Origin: MedAcidi-G1 sp002294285
GTDB taxonomy: Bacteria; Actinomycetota; Acidimicrobiia; Acidimicrobiales; MedAcidi-G1
Assembly (NCBI GenBank): GCA_963999645.1
Contig: CAXEUY010000020.1
Coordinates: 1-27,994, forward strand
Direction of reading: 5' to 3'
DNA length: 27,994 nucleotides
In this document: positions 1-7,660 of the stretch, one piece after another
Position numbering within the stretch: position 1 is the first letter of the stretch
Layout of the letters: every line of letters begins with the position of its first letter
The notes under the pieces: generated by a model
What the model was told of the DNA's origin: nothing
Databases searched by the model: none
The model's input: only the letters and a program-made list of their open reading frames with translations
Position numbers and translations under genes: made by a program

Positions 1-203
1 TTGAAGTTTCAAAAGGTGATTTGATTGAGATAACTGTCTATAGCGATCAAAAAGATGAAGTCCACCTTCATGTGTATGACAACATGGCAGATGTTGAACC
101 CAATTATCCAGCTGTAATAACTGTGGAAGCAAGTATTCCTGGAATTTTTGAAGCTGAATTACACTCTGCCGGATTCAGAATTTTCGAACTTCAAGTCTCA
201 TGA
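1..203 (+). CDS. Cupredoxin-like domain protein, C-terminal part (5' truncated by window edge)
   Basis: The reading frame is open from the first bases (codons begin at base 3) to the TGA at 201-203, so only about the last 66 residues of a longer protein are present. The visible part reads as the end of a cupredoxin beta-sandwich: a VSKGD strand, then a DEVHLHVYD stretch whose two histidines sit where small actinobacterial cupredoxins carry a His-x-His, then an IPGIFEAELH strand and a final hydrophobic strand. No cysteine is visible in this part, so a classical blue-copper site cannot be confirmed. The stop codon overlaps the ATG of the next gene (ATGA), which implies translational coupling with the membrane protein. 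In the cell such proteins are normally exported or lipid-anchored, but the signal region lies outside the window. Copper binding is inferred from the family. Confidence 0.75.
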   Translation, partial: EVSKGDLIEITVYSDQKDEVHLHVYDNMADVEPNYPAVITVEASIPGIFEAELHSAGFRIFELQVS

Positions 204-1525
204 CCGAGTTTTTAATATTCGCCCACGGGGTTGGTGGTCGTCTTGACTTGCCGTTATCTGAATGGCAAGTAGCTTGGGCTGCCGCCGTTGCATTGATTTT
301 TTCATTTGCGGCACTTGGCTACTTCTGGCACAAACCTTTGCTTAAAAAGCTTTCAGTAGGACACCCGATATTCAGCGTTTCTAAACAAGTTGGCTTACTA
401 AAAACAATTTTTCGTTCCATTTCTTTAGTTATTTTTCTTGTTGTTGTAATTGCAGGTTTTATCGGTCAAGACAACACTGTTGCAAATCTGGCACCGATAA
501 CAGTTTTTGTTGTTTTTTGGATAGGAGTTGCATTTGCTTCAGCCGTTTTCGGACACATCTGGAGAAACCTCAGCCCTTGGGAGACTCTCGGTAATTTTGT
601 AGATCGAATAAGAGGCGAGGATCAGAGGGATGATTCACCTCCCAATTGGTTGACTTCCGGCTGGTCAGCTCTACTTCCCATAAGTGTTTTTCACTGGTTT
701 GAGCTGGCCTATCACGACGGAGCTAGTCCTAGAGTGCTTGGATGGTGGATTTCTATATACACCATTGGATTAATGGTTATCGCTTGGAAATGGGGATGGT
801 CGCAGGCACGAAAAGCTGAAGGATTCGATGTTCTCTTTAGTGCTTTAGCTGAGCTATCACCGTTCAAGGTTCGTGAAAATGGTCCACAAAAGTCAAAGAA
901 AATGTTTATACGAGTTCCTTTTGTGGGCGTTTCAAACTATGAGATGACTTCTGCTCAGCTCGCTGTGGTTCTTGCTGCTTTAGGAGGCACTGCTTTTGAT
1001 GGATTTTCAAGGACTCGCTTCTGGGGTGAGATGATTGTCGGACGCACCAAATGGGAACTGACATTAGTCAACACAATTGGACTCATATGGATAGTTGCTC
1101 TAGTGGGAGTCGCTTATCACCTAGCAGGCAAGCTGGGCAGCAGGACTACAGGGGATCCAAAGTTCTCTGAAAGGTTCGGAGCATCCTTAATCCCAATACT
1201 TTTCGGTTATGACCTTGCTCATTATTTTTCGTTGCTTCTGTTAGAAGGACAAGCTTTTAAAGTTCTTATTTCAGATCCATTTGGGAAAGGATGGGATATT
1301 TTTGGTACCGCTACAGATCCGATCAACTGGACATTAATATCCACAGGAACCATTGGTTGGGTTCAACTTATTTCAATTGTTGGCGGTCACTTGATAGGGG
1401 TGCTTGTTTCTCATGACAGAGGAGTAGAGAAGTTTCAATTGAAAGAAGCTATGCGTAGCCAGTACCCGATGCTGGCCGTAATGGTTCTTTACACGATGTT
1501 CGGCCTAGTCCTAATGACAGGGTAG
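200..1525 (+). CDS. Polytopic membrane protein, about 10 TM segments, function unknown
   Basis: This 441-residue protein is dominated by hydrophobic helices, roughly at residues 22-44, 70-90, 97-120, 155-173, 179-200, 251-270, 285-310, 328-350, 377-402 and 424-441. A polar loop lies around residues 130-150. It starts with a short AHGVGGRLDLP segment ahead of the first helix, a pattern I recognise from actinobacterial membrane proteins that are sometimes annotated, with little support, as fenitrothion hydrolases. The start overlaps the cupredoxin stop by 4 nt, so the two are probably co-translated and may work together at the membrane, for example in metal handling or electron transfer; this is inference. 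Histidines and tryptophans are frequent near helix ends, but I see no motif that assigns a reaction. No transporter signature is recognisable. Confidence 0.8.
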   Translation: MTEFLIFAHGVGGRLDLPLSEWQVAWAAAVALIFSFAALGYFWHKPLLKKLSVGHPIFSVSKQVGLLKTIFRSISLVIFLVVVIAGFIGQDNTVANLAPITVFVVFWIGVAFASAVFGHIWRNLSPWETLGNFVDRIRGEDQRDDSPPNWLTSGWSALLPISVFHWFELAYHDGASPRVLGWWISIYTIGLMVIAWKWGWSQARKAEGFDVLFSALAELSPFKVRENGPQKSKKMFIRVPFVGVSNYEMTSAQLAVVLAALGGTAFDGFSRTRFWGEMIVGRTKWELTLVNTIGLIWIVALVGVAYHLAGKLGSRTTGDPKFSERFGASLIPILFGYDLAHYFSLLLLEGQAFKVLISDPFGKGWDIFGTATDPINWTLISTGTIGWVQLISIVGGHLIGVLVSHDRGVEKFQLKEAMRSQYPMLAVMVLYTMFGLVLMTG

Positions 1526-1581
1526 TTATTTTTACAGTCATTTAGAATTAGTACAAAATGCAAGCTATTGTGTTCAAAATC

Positions 1582-1587
1582 AGGAGG
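1582..1587 (+). promoter_or_regulatory. Strong Shine-Dalgarno AGGAGG deciding a GTG start
   Basis: A perfect AGGAGG lies 5 nt before the GTG at 1593. It fixes the phosphoribosyltransferase start at this GTG rather than at the ATG at 1611. The 67-nt spacer upstream (1526-1592) is A+T-rich and could hold a promoter, but no convincing -35/-10 pair stands out. Confidence 0.7.
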
Positions 1588-1592
1588 TATTA

Positions 1593-2096
1593 GTGGTTGA
1601 ACGCGAAGAGATGGACTGGGATCTTTACGGCAAAGCAGTAAGGGAACTCGCCCAGACAATTGCAGATGACGATTTTCAACCGGACATCATTTTGGCGATT
1701 GTGCGAGGAGGAATGCTGGTAGCTGGTTCTCTTGGTTATGCACTAGCAGTTAAAAACCTTTACGTAATGAATGTTGAGTACTACACGGGAGTTGATGAGC
1801 ATCTGGATCTTCCAGTCGTTCTACCTCCCTATGTCGATTGGGTTGACCTAGGAAAAGCTAAAGTTCTCATAGTCGACGACGTTGCTGACACCGGAAACAC
1901 CCTCGCTTTGGTTCACAAACATGCTTCAGAAAAGGTTGCTGAAGTAAAATCGGCTGTTCTGTACCAGAAACCTCATTCAATTGTTGATTGCGAGTATGTA
2001 TGGAAACATACCGAGAATTGGGTCAACTTCCCCTGGTCTACAGAGCGTCCAGTAGTTGATATAGGACAAGCTGGTTATGGAGTTCTCGACGCGTAA
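1593..2096 (+). CDS. Purine-type phosphoribosyltransferase (xanthine/hypoxanthine-like)
   Basis: The 167-residue protein has the type I phosphoribosyltransferase PRPP-binding loop VLIVDDVADTGNTL at about residues 91-104, with the paired acidic residues followed by the TGNT phosphate loop. An upstream IILAIVRGGMLVAGSL segment (about residues 32-47) is the pyrophosphate-loop strand of this fold. Size and motif order match Gpt-like and archaeal-type xanthine/hypoxanthine phosphoribosyltransferases, which convert a free purine base and PRPP to the nucleotide in the cytoplasm. The exact base cannot be read from sequence; salvage of xanthine or hypoxanthine would fit the purine-oxidising cluster downstream. 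It starts at GTG behind a perfect AGGAGG. It ends 6 nt before the convergent amidase stop, with no visible terminator between them. Confidence 0.85.
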   Translation: MVEREEMDWDLYGKAVRELAQTIADDDFQPDIILAIVRGGMLVAGSLGYALAVKNLYVMNVEYYTGVDEHLDLPVVLPPYVDWVDLGKAKVLIVDDVADTGNTLALVHKHASEKVAEVKSAVLYQKPHSIVDCEYVWKHTENWVNFPWSTERPVVDIGQAGYGVLDA

Positions 2097-2102
2097 TTAA
2101 AG

Positions 2103-3572
2103 TCAAGCGTGGAATGGTGCTCGGTTAGTAGACCATTGAACCAACTCTTCAAGTTGTGAACTGACCGCAAGGATTTGGTCCTCTCTGCCATAGGCGCCCA
2201 CTAGCTGAATGCCAACAGGTAAACCTTTTGAACTGCCAATTGGCAGAGAGATAGCTGGTTGACCCGTTGTGTTATAGGGCGAAGTGAAAACAGAGTAAGG
2301 AACTGACTCTATAGATGCCCTTATCGGATCTTCCTCTTTTGGGACTAGTTGACCAAGAGCAGGAGGAGGTTGTGCAGTTGTAGGAGTAAGAAGAAGATCA
2401 AACCCGCTTGACCACCAATCTGCTAGATCTCGTCTTAGTTTTGCCATTACACCTTGTGCCTTCACAAAATTAGTAGCTGACTGTTCTTTTCCCCGTTCAG
2501 CCAGAAACCATGTACCAGGCTCCACATCATCTTCCGCTATTTCACGTCCTAAACGTTCAGCCAAATAGGCAAAGTTTGCTGCAATGTTCACAGACCAGTT
2601 AGTTCCAAAAGCCCAGCCTAATTCACTTACTCTGTCATGGTCATTTAAAGCCTCAGGAGATGATTCTTCGACAGAATGTCCTAAATCTGACAGTAGGGTC
2701 GCAGCGGTTTCTACTGCTTTTACGCAATCAGAATGGACTTCCACACGCGGATCAGAAAGTTTGATTCCAATTCTTAGAGGTTTAAAATCATTAAAATTTT
2801 CATTGAAATATGGTCTTCCAAAATCAGGAGCTAAAACCCCATCACCAGGAAAATTGATTGCGGTAGCATCGAGAATTGCAGCCGTATCTCTGACTGTATG
2901 TGAAACCACGTGCTGTATAGATACCCCCCACTCCTCTTTTTCTGGACCCATAGGCACTCTTCCTCTAGAAGGTTTCAAACCAACCAAACCACACATGGCA
3001 GCTGGAATTCGTATAGAGCCTCCACCATCGCTGGCATTGGCTGCTGGTAAAAAACCAGCGGCTACAGCGGCCGCTGAACCACCCGAAGAACCTCCTGGGC
3101 CATGATCTAAATTCCAGGGATTTTTTGTCGGGCCGTAGCTCAAAGGCTCTGTGGTAGCGACCGCTCCCATCTCAGGTGTGTTACTTCTGCCGACGATTAT
3201 AAAACCAGCTTCTTTGTAGCGGGTAACGAGATCGCTATCAGCTTTTGCAACATATTTTGCTTTACGCATTCCTTCAACTCCTGCGTGATGAGGTTCGCCG
3301 CCCTCTTCCGCCCAAAGATCTTTGATCAGCATTGGAACCCCTCTGAAAGGTCCATCTGGTAGCTCCGATGAAGCAGCTAGCTCTAAAGCTTTTTCAAATT
3401 GGCAATGAATTACAGAATTTAGATCTTTGTCCAAACTTTCTATCCGTTTGATCGTCATTGAAACAGCTTCGACTGGTGAAAGTTCCTTATCTCTGATCAT
3501 TTTCGCTAGAGAAACAGCATCAAAAAGAGCTAGCTCGTCTTTGGTGTTTGATTTGGGTTGAGTTTCATTCAT
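2103..3572 (-). CDS. Amidase signature family hydrolase
   Basis: At 489 residues this is the normal length for the amidase signature family, which uses a Ser-cisSer-Lys triad. The lysine is K84 in GVPMLIKDLW, the cis-serine S162 lies in the GGSSGGS loop, and the nucleophile S186 lies in ASDGGGSIRIP; the 24-residue S162-S186 spacing matches the family. The C-terminal region (PYNTTGQPAISLPIG, then GLPVGIQLVG) is also typical. The enzyme should be a cytoplasmic hydrolase of a carboxamide. Substrates vary so widely in this family that none can be named, and a GatA role is unlikely because no GatB/GatC lies nearby. It is transcribed behind the DauR-type regulator (27-nt gap), so regulator and amidase probably form one unit. 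Amide hydrolysis would fit the N-compound catabolism of the neighbouring operon. Confidence 0.9.
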   Translation of the reverse strand: MNETQPKSNTKDELALFDAVSLAKMIRDKELSPVEAVSMTIKRIESLDKDLNSVIHCQFEKALELAASSELPDGPFRGVPMLIKDLWAEEGGEPHHAGVEGMRKAKYVAKADSDLVTRYKEAGFIIVGRSNTPEMGAVATTEPLSYGPTKNPWNLDHGPGGSSGGSAAAVAAGFLPAANASDGGGSIRIPAAMCGLVGLKPSRGRVPMGPEKEEWGVSIQHVVSHTVRDTAAILDATAINFPGDGVLAPDFGRPYFNENFNDFKPLRIGIKLSDPRVEVHSDCVKAVETAATLLSDLGHSVEESSPEALNDHDRVSELGWAFGTNWSVNIAANFAYLAERLGREIAEDDVEPGTWFLAERGKEQSATNFVKAQGVMAKLRRDLADWWSSGFDLLLTPTTAQPPPALGQLVPKEEDPIRASIESVPYSVFTSPYNTTGQPAISLPIGSSKGLPVGIQLVGAYGREDQILAVSSQLEELVQWSTNRAPFHA

Positions 3573-3599
3573 ACAGAGAAGCTACTGCCTAAAAGCGAA

Positions 3600-3998
3600 T
3601 TAGTCATTTTCAGAGCGATCAAGATAGTTGTAGACCGTGAAGCGGCTTACTTCTAGGGCTTCCGCAACACTTTCAACGGATTTTCTCAAGTTAAAGGCCC
3701 CCCATTTATTGAGAATTGCGACTGCCTGTTGCTTCTGGATCCTGTTCATATCCTCTATTTTTAGATCCATTTCGGTTTCGACAGCAGATATGAGGCGATT
3801 TAACACTCCATTCAAATTGGGCCTTCGCAGGCCACCTACAACCTCACCTTCCCACAAAAGTGGCACGTCAGAAGCTGATGTTTCCTCTTTGTCTAGAATT
3901 TCGATCCCCAGAACGTCTTGCAAAGGGAAAAGAGCTTCAAGTAAGGGGTGTTTTTCCATATCTAAAGATAAAGATACAGGCATCAAGCGCGTTGACAA
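3600..3998 (-). CDS. Short DauR/YheO-type HTH transcriptional regulator
   Basis: Residues about 88-128 match the C-terminal helix-turn-helix of the DauR/YheO type, with a NKWGAFNLRKSVESVAEAL helix pair followed by EVSRFTVYNYL as the recognition helix. The N-terminal 85 residues look like a shortened PAS-like ligand-sensing part, with a VPLLWEGEVVGGLR strand pair. At 132 residues it is well below the roughly 210-240 of YheO or DauR. The start is uncertain: TTG at 3998, ATG at 3983 and ATG at 3960 are all in frame and none has a good ribosome binding site. The gene is divergent from the molybdenum hydroxylase operon, only 28 nt away, and leads into the amidase. It most likely controls both units in response to a small N-compound; this is inference. 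DauR itself regulates D-arginine catabolism, so the ligand is unknown. Confidence 0.75.
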   Translation of the reverse strand: MSTRLMPVSLSLDMEKHPLLEALFPLQDVLGIEILDKEETSASDVPLLWEGEVVGGLRRPNLNGVLNRLISAVETEMDLKIEDMNRIQKQQAVAILNKWGAFNLRKSVESVAEALEVSRFTVYNYLDRSEND

Positions 3999-4006
3999 AA
4001 TGTTGA
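3991..4006 (+). promoter_or_regulatory. Candidate operator: GTTGA direct repeat spaced one helical turn
   Basis: GTTGA occurs at 3991-3995 and again at 4002-4006, 11 bp apart, within the very short divergent spacer and the first codons of the regulator gene. The first copy lies in CGTTGACAA (3990-3998), a 9-mer found again on the minus strand at 24900-24892 in the promoter of the second operon. It could be an operator for the divergent regulator, or a -35-like TTGACA whose -10 partner I cannot find at the right spacing. Evidence is weak. Confidence 0.25.
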
Positions 4007-4026
4007 AGTTCCGGCACCCTTAATAG

Positions 4027-4881
4027 ATGGGGGTAATTGTCGCTAAATCAGTAAACGAGGCATGTGCACTACTAGCAGAAAATCCCGATACAACCGTGCT
4101 CGCGGGTGGCACTGACTTGATGGTGCAAGTAAATAAGGGCGCAAGTTCTCTGGAAAATGTTGTGGATTTGACTCGTATATCTGAATTAAAAGAATGGACC
4201 ATAAACGACGATGAGATCGTCTTAGGTTCGGGTATCTCATACTCAGATTTGTCAAAACCTGAACTAGCTTCGATCCTTCCAGCTCTTGCACAAGCTTCCA
4301 GAACTGTTGGTTCCCCGCAAATACGTAACGCGGGAACTTTGGGAGGCAACCTAGCGACCGCATCTCCTGCAGGGGATACTATTCCGGTGTTAGTAGCGAT
4401 GAATGCAATTTTGAATCTCAGATCATCGACAGGACAACGTGAAATTTCCGTAGATGAATTTGTGACTGGAGTGAAGTCAAATGCCTTGCATGCAGGTGAA
4501 ATTATCGAATCGGTTAGACTTCCTCTACTTGAGGGACCACAGGAGTTTTTGAAAGTTGGTATCCGAAATGCGATGGTGATTTCAGTAGTATCTCTGGCTC
4601 TATTAGTAGATGATAAAGGAAAGAGTTTGAGAGTAGGAGTAGGTTCAGTATCCCCAGTTCCCTTTAGGGCCACTGAGGCGGAAGAATTCATAGCAGGAGA
4701 ATTCGATTGGGAAAATTACAGCCAACTTCCTGAAAAGGTAAAAAGTAGATTTTCCAAACTAGTAGCCGATTCAACTAAACCTATTGATGATCACCGAGGA
4801 ACAGCCGAGTATAGAAAGCATTCGGTAGCAGTTCTAGCTAAAAGAGCTCTAGAAAGAGTTTGTATTAGGACGGAATCATGA
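4027..4881 (+). CDS. Molybdenum hydroxylase FAD-binding subunit (xanthine dehydrogenase / CoxM family)
   Basis: This 284-residue protein has both FAD-binding signatures of the family: VLAGGTDLMVQ at about residues 24-34, and VGSPQIRNAGTLGGNLATAS at about residues 92-111 with SPAGD just after. The C-terminal third matches the CO-dehydrogenase flavoprotein C-terminal domain (VGVGSVSPVPFRA, then DDHRGTAEYRKH). The subunit takes electrons from the 2Fe-2S subunit and passes them to NAD+ or another acceptor. An in-frame TAG directly precedes the ATG, so the start is certain, and the protein is about 8-10 residues shorter at its N-terminus than usual. It is the first gene of a trio (FAD, FeS, Mo) joined by two ATGA overlaps. 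The substrate is not visible from this subunit. Confidence 0.92.
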   Translation: MGVIVAKSVNEACALLAENPDTTVLAGGTDLMVQVNKGASSLENVVDLTRISELKEWTINDDEIVLGSGISYSDLSKPELASILPALAQASRTVGSPQIRNAGTLGGNLATASPAGDTIPVLVAMNAILNLRSSTGQREISVDEFVTGVKSNALHAGEIIESVRLPLLEGPQEFLKVGIRNAMVISVVSLALLVDDKGKSLRVGVGSVSPVPFRATEAEEFIAGEFDWENYSQLPEKVKSRFSKLVADSTKPIDDHRGTAEYRKHSVAVLAKRALERVCIRTES

Positions 4882-5378
4882 TTTCTGAGACTTACGTACT
4901 GTCTGTGAATGGAAAAAACCATGAAGTTGTAGATGCGCATACTTCAGAGAGCCTTTTATGGGTATTACGCGAAAGACTTGAACTTTCTGGATCAAAAAAC
5001 GCTTGCGAGGAAGGTGAATGTGGGTCCTGCACCGTTCTTCTTGACGGAGATGTAGTTTGCAGTTGTTTGGTTCTTGCGGCATCAGCTGTTGGTCGTGAAA
5101 TAACCACCATTGAAGGCTTAGGGGAGGGTGATGAGATATCAGACGTCCAGCAAGCTTTTGTGGAAGCAGGTGCTGTTCAGTGCGGATTTTGTACGCCAGG
5201 TCTGCTAGTCACAATAGATCAGATGTTGGATGCAGATCCTGATCCAGACGAGTTGACTGTTAGAGAAGCCATCAGTGGCAATCTCTGTAGATGCACCGGT
5301 TATGGAAGAATTCTCGAAGCTGTTCGGATCGCAAGTGGAAATAGGAAAAATCAAAGCGAAAAAGAAGACAGCAAATGA
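4878..5378 (+). CDS. Molybdenum hydroxylase 2Fe-2S subunit
   Basis: The 166-residue protein carries the two cluster-binding domains of XdhC/CoxS-type small subunits. The plant-ferredoxin-like domain has C43, C48, C51 and C63 (NACEEGECGSCTVLLDG, then VVCSC). The helical domain has C102 and C105 (QCGFCTPG) and C137 and C139 (GNLCRCTGY). All eight ligands are present, so both [2Fe-2S] clusters should form and carry electrons from molybdenum to FAD. Its start overlaps the FAD-subunit stop (ATGA) and its stop overlaps the Mo-subunit start (ATGA), which supports a single heterotrimeric enzyme. It is a useful contrast with the XdhD-like protein at 21169-24090, in which these cysteines are absent. 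Confidence 0.95.
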   Translation: MISETYVLSVNGKNHEVVDAHTSESLLWVLRERLELSGSKNACEEGECGSCTVLLDGDVVCSCLVLAASAVGREITTIEGLGEGDEISDVQQAFVEAGAVQCGFCTPGLLVTIDQMLDADPDPDELTVREAISGNLCRCTGYGRILEAVRIASGNRKNQSEKEDSK

Positions 5379-7660
5379 GCGGAGTTCAGACTGTTGACAC
5401 AAGCATAAAAGGGCCTCGAATAGGAGAGAGCGCTATACGTCCCGATGGCATTCCAAAAGTCAAAGGGGAATTTGTTTTTTCAAATGACCTTCGACACCCA
5501 GACATGCTTTGGGGTGGCACTCTTCGCTCTCCTCATCCATCAGCACGAATAGTTTCGATAAATACAACTTCTGCTTTAAAAATAAACGGTGTAAAAGCCG
5601 TTTTGACAGGTGAAGATCTTCGTGATGTACCTTTGTATGGTCTTGAGCACCCTGATCAGCCAGTTTTAGCTGATGAGGTCGTCAGATATCAGGGGGAACC
5701 TGTTGCAATCGTCGCTGCTGATCATCCGGAGAATGTCAGACTTGCATTAGAGGCAATCGAAATTGAGTATGAGTTGATTAAACCGCTTTCAGATTCAAAA
5801 CTTGCGCGAGAAAGTGAAGGAATACATCCAGATGGGAACCTTATAAGAGAGATCAATCTCAACTATGGAGACACGCAGGAAGAAGGACAAGTAGTTGTTG
5901 AAGGCACCTATGAAGTAGGAATGCAAGATCAAGCACCATTAGGTACAGAATCAGGAATGGCGGTTCCTGCTGATGATGGAGGAATAGACCTATTTATATC
6001 CACCCAGTGGCTGCATGCTGACCGTGATCAAGTTGCAGCCTGTTTAGGTCTTCCACCTGAGAAAGTGAGACTTACATTGGCAGGAGTAGGTGGCGCTTTC
6101 GGAGCGCGAGAAGATATAAGTCTTCACATACATCTTTGTTTGTTGGCTATACATACCGGCAAACCAGTGAAGATGTCATACTCACGAACCGAAAGTTTCC
6201 ATGGGCATGTTCATCGGCATCCAGCTCAGATGTGGTACAGGCATCATGCCAAATCTGATGGCACCTTGATGAGAGTTGAAGCTCGGATACTTCTTGATGG
6301 TGGGGCTTATGCTTCTACGAGTAGTGCTGTGCTTACAAATGCAACTTGTTTTGCAGTCGGACCTTATCGGGTGGAAAGTGCTCAAATACACGGCTCCGTT
6401 GTTAGAACAAATAATCCTCCGTGTGGGGCTATGAGAGGTTTTGGATGTGTGCAAGTTTGTTTTGCTCATGAAGCACAAATGGACAAACTGGCAAATGCAC
6501 TAGGAATGGATCCAGTGAAATTACGTTTGAAGAATGCACTTGAAACTGGGGATCAAATAATTACCGGCCAGACAATCAGTGGCACTGCTCCAGTTGCCGA
6601 AGTGATAGAAACTTGCGCTAACCATCATCTGTCTGTAGGGAAAGCAACGAAGCAGATGGAACTGCCCGGAGGTGCTGGAAGAACTGCAGATCTAACTGAT
6701 GTTGTAAGAGGTGATGCAATAGCAGTTGGCTTTAAAAATCTGATGTTTTCAGAAGGATTTGATGATTTCAGCACTGCATCCTGCCACCTTGTGGATGGAC
6801 GGGTCACCATTACATGCGCATGTGCGGAAGTGGGACAAGGGTTCGTGACATTAGTTGAACAGATAGTCCGTGAGGTGTTGGGGGTTGAAGAAGTGTATTT
6901 AGCACCTGCTTCTACAGCCACTGTAGGGTCAGCGGGATCCACATCTGCCAGTCGACAAACTTGGATGTCGGGCGGTGCAGTGAAAAGTGCGTGTGAGTCA
7001 GTAAGGGTCAGACTTTTGTCACGTATTGCAGAAACTTACTCTTTGGATGTCGAATCATTGGTAATAGTAGATGGAGGAGTGGCTTCTTTGTCTAGCGATT
7101 TTTCAATCGGCCTAGAAGAAGCTACTTCTGAGCCAATAGAAGTAGAAGAGGTCTATAGACATGCTCCTACTTTTCCTTTGGATGAAAAAGGTCAAGGAAA
7201 TGCGCATGTTTCTTTCGCTTTCTCAGCACATCGAGCAGTAGTAGATGTAGACCAAGAACTCGGATTAATTAAAGTTGTTGAATTGATAACTTCTCAGGAT
7301 GTAGGGAGGGTCTTAAATCCTCTACAACTCCAAGGTCAATTAGAAGGTGGAGCCGCACAAGGACTTGGATTAGCCGTTCTAGAGGAAATCAACGTTGTCG
7401 ACGGTCATATACTGAATCCGACGTTCACCGATTACCTTTTGCCCACTGCTCTAGATATGCCACCTGTAGAAATAGCAGCTCTCATAGAACAACCTGAACC
7501 GCATGCTCCCTTTGGAGCGAAGGGTGTCGGAGAACCTCCAGCGATTTCTTCGACTGCTGCTATTGCATCAGCTGTCAGAAAAGCCACAGGTTTGGACCTC
7601 AATAGAGTACCGATCAGACCAACAGATATTGTTTTTCCGGAAGGCACTGAAAATGACTGA
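5375..7660 (+). CDS. Molybdenum hydroxylase molybdopterin-binding subunit (xanthine dehydrogenase-like)
   Basis: This 761-residue catalytic subunit has the N-terminal a/b-hammerhead domain (from about residue 15, IGESAIRPDGIPKVKGEF) followed by the molybdopterin-binding domains. Recognisable elements are VGGAFGARED in the first third, GAMRGFGCVQ near the middle, GQGFVTLVEQ, and GAKGVGEPPA at 714-723, whose E720 corresponds to the catalytic glutamate of xanthine dehydrogenases. It resembles the PucD/XdhD-type large subunit used with separate FAD and FeS chains. The enzyme probably hydroxylates a purine or related N-heterocycle in the cytoplasm. Substrate residues cannot be assigned safely, so xanthine is a reasonable guess, not a reading. 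It overlaps the next gene by 8 nt. Confidence 0.9.
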   Translation: MSGVQTVDTSIKGPRIGESAIRPDGIPKVKGEFVFSNDLRHPDMLWGGTLRSPHPSARIVSINTTSALKINGVKAVLTGEDLRDVPLYGLEHPDQPVLADEVVRYQGEPVAIVAADHPENVRLALEAIEIEYELIKPLSDSKLARESEGIHPDGNLIREINLNYGDTQEEGQVVVEGTYEVGMQDQAPLGTESGMAVPADDGGIDLFISTQWLHADRDQVAACLGLPPEKVRLTLAGVGGAFGAREDISLHIHLCLLAIHTGKPVKMSYSRTESFHGHVHRHPAQMWYRHHAKSDGTLMRVEARILLDGGAYASTSSAVLTNATCFAVGPYRVESAQIHGSVVRTNNPPCGAMRGFGCVQVCFAHEAQMDKLANALGMDPVKLRLKNALETGDQIITGQTISGTAPVAEVIETCANHHLSVGKATKQMELPGGAGRTADLTDVVRGDAIAVGFKNLMFSEGFDDFSTASCHLVDGRVTITCACAEVGQGFVTLVEQIVREVLGVEEVYLAPASTATVGSAGSTSASRQTWMSGGAVKSACESVRVRLLSRIAETYSLDVESLVIVDGGVASLSSDFSIGLEEATSEPIEVEEVYRHAPTFPLDEKGQGNAHVSFAFSAHRAVVDVDQELGLIKVVELITSQDVGRVLNPLQLQGQLEGGAAQGLGLAVLEEINVVDGHILNPTFTDYLLPTALDMPPVEIAALIEQPEPHAPFGAKGVGEPPAISSTAAIASAVRKATGLDLNRVPIRPTDIVFPEGTEND

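Noticed and set aside
2584..3105. 173-codon open frame on the plus strand
   Set aside because: It is antisense to the amidase active-site region, with proline- and serine-rich translation and no ribosome binding site.
3992..4026. TTGACA with TAATAG as the promoter of the plus-strand operon
   Set aside because: The spacer would be 23 nt and the transcript would begin inside the coding region of the FAD subunit.
4020..4691. 223-codon open frame on the minus strand
   Set aside because: It is antisense to the FAD subunit, which has clear FAD motifs. The antisense translation is low-complexity and resembles no family.
7503..7652. Longer start for the M20 hydrolase, adding 50 residues
   Set aside because: The extension lies fully over the Mo-subunit gene in another frame, has no family similarity, and the ATG at 7653 matches the usual N-terminus and gives the normal length.
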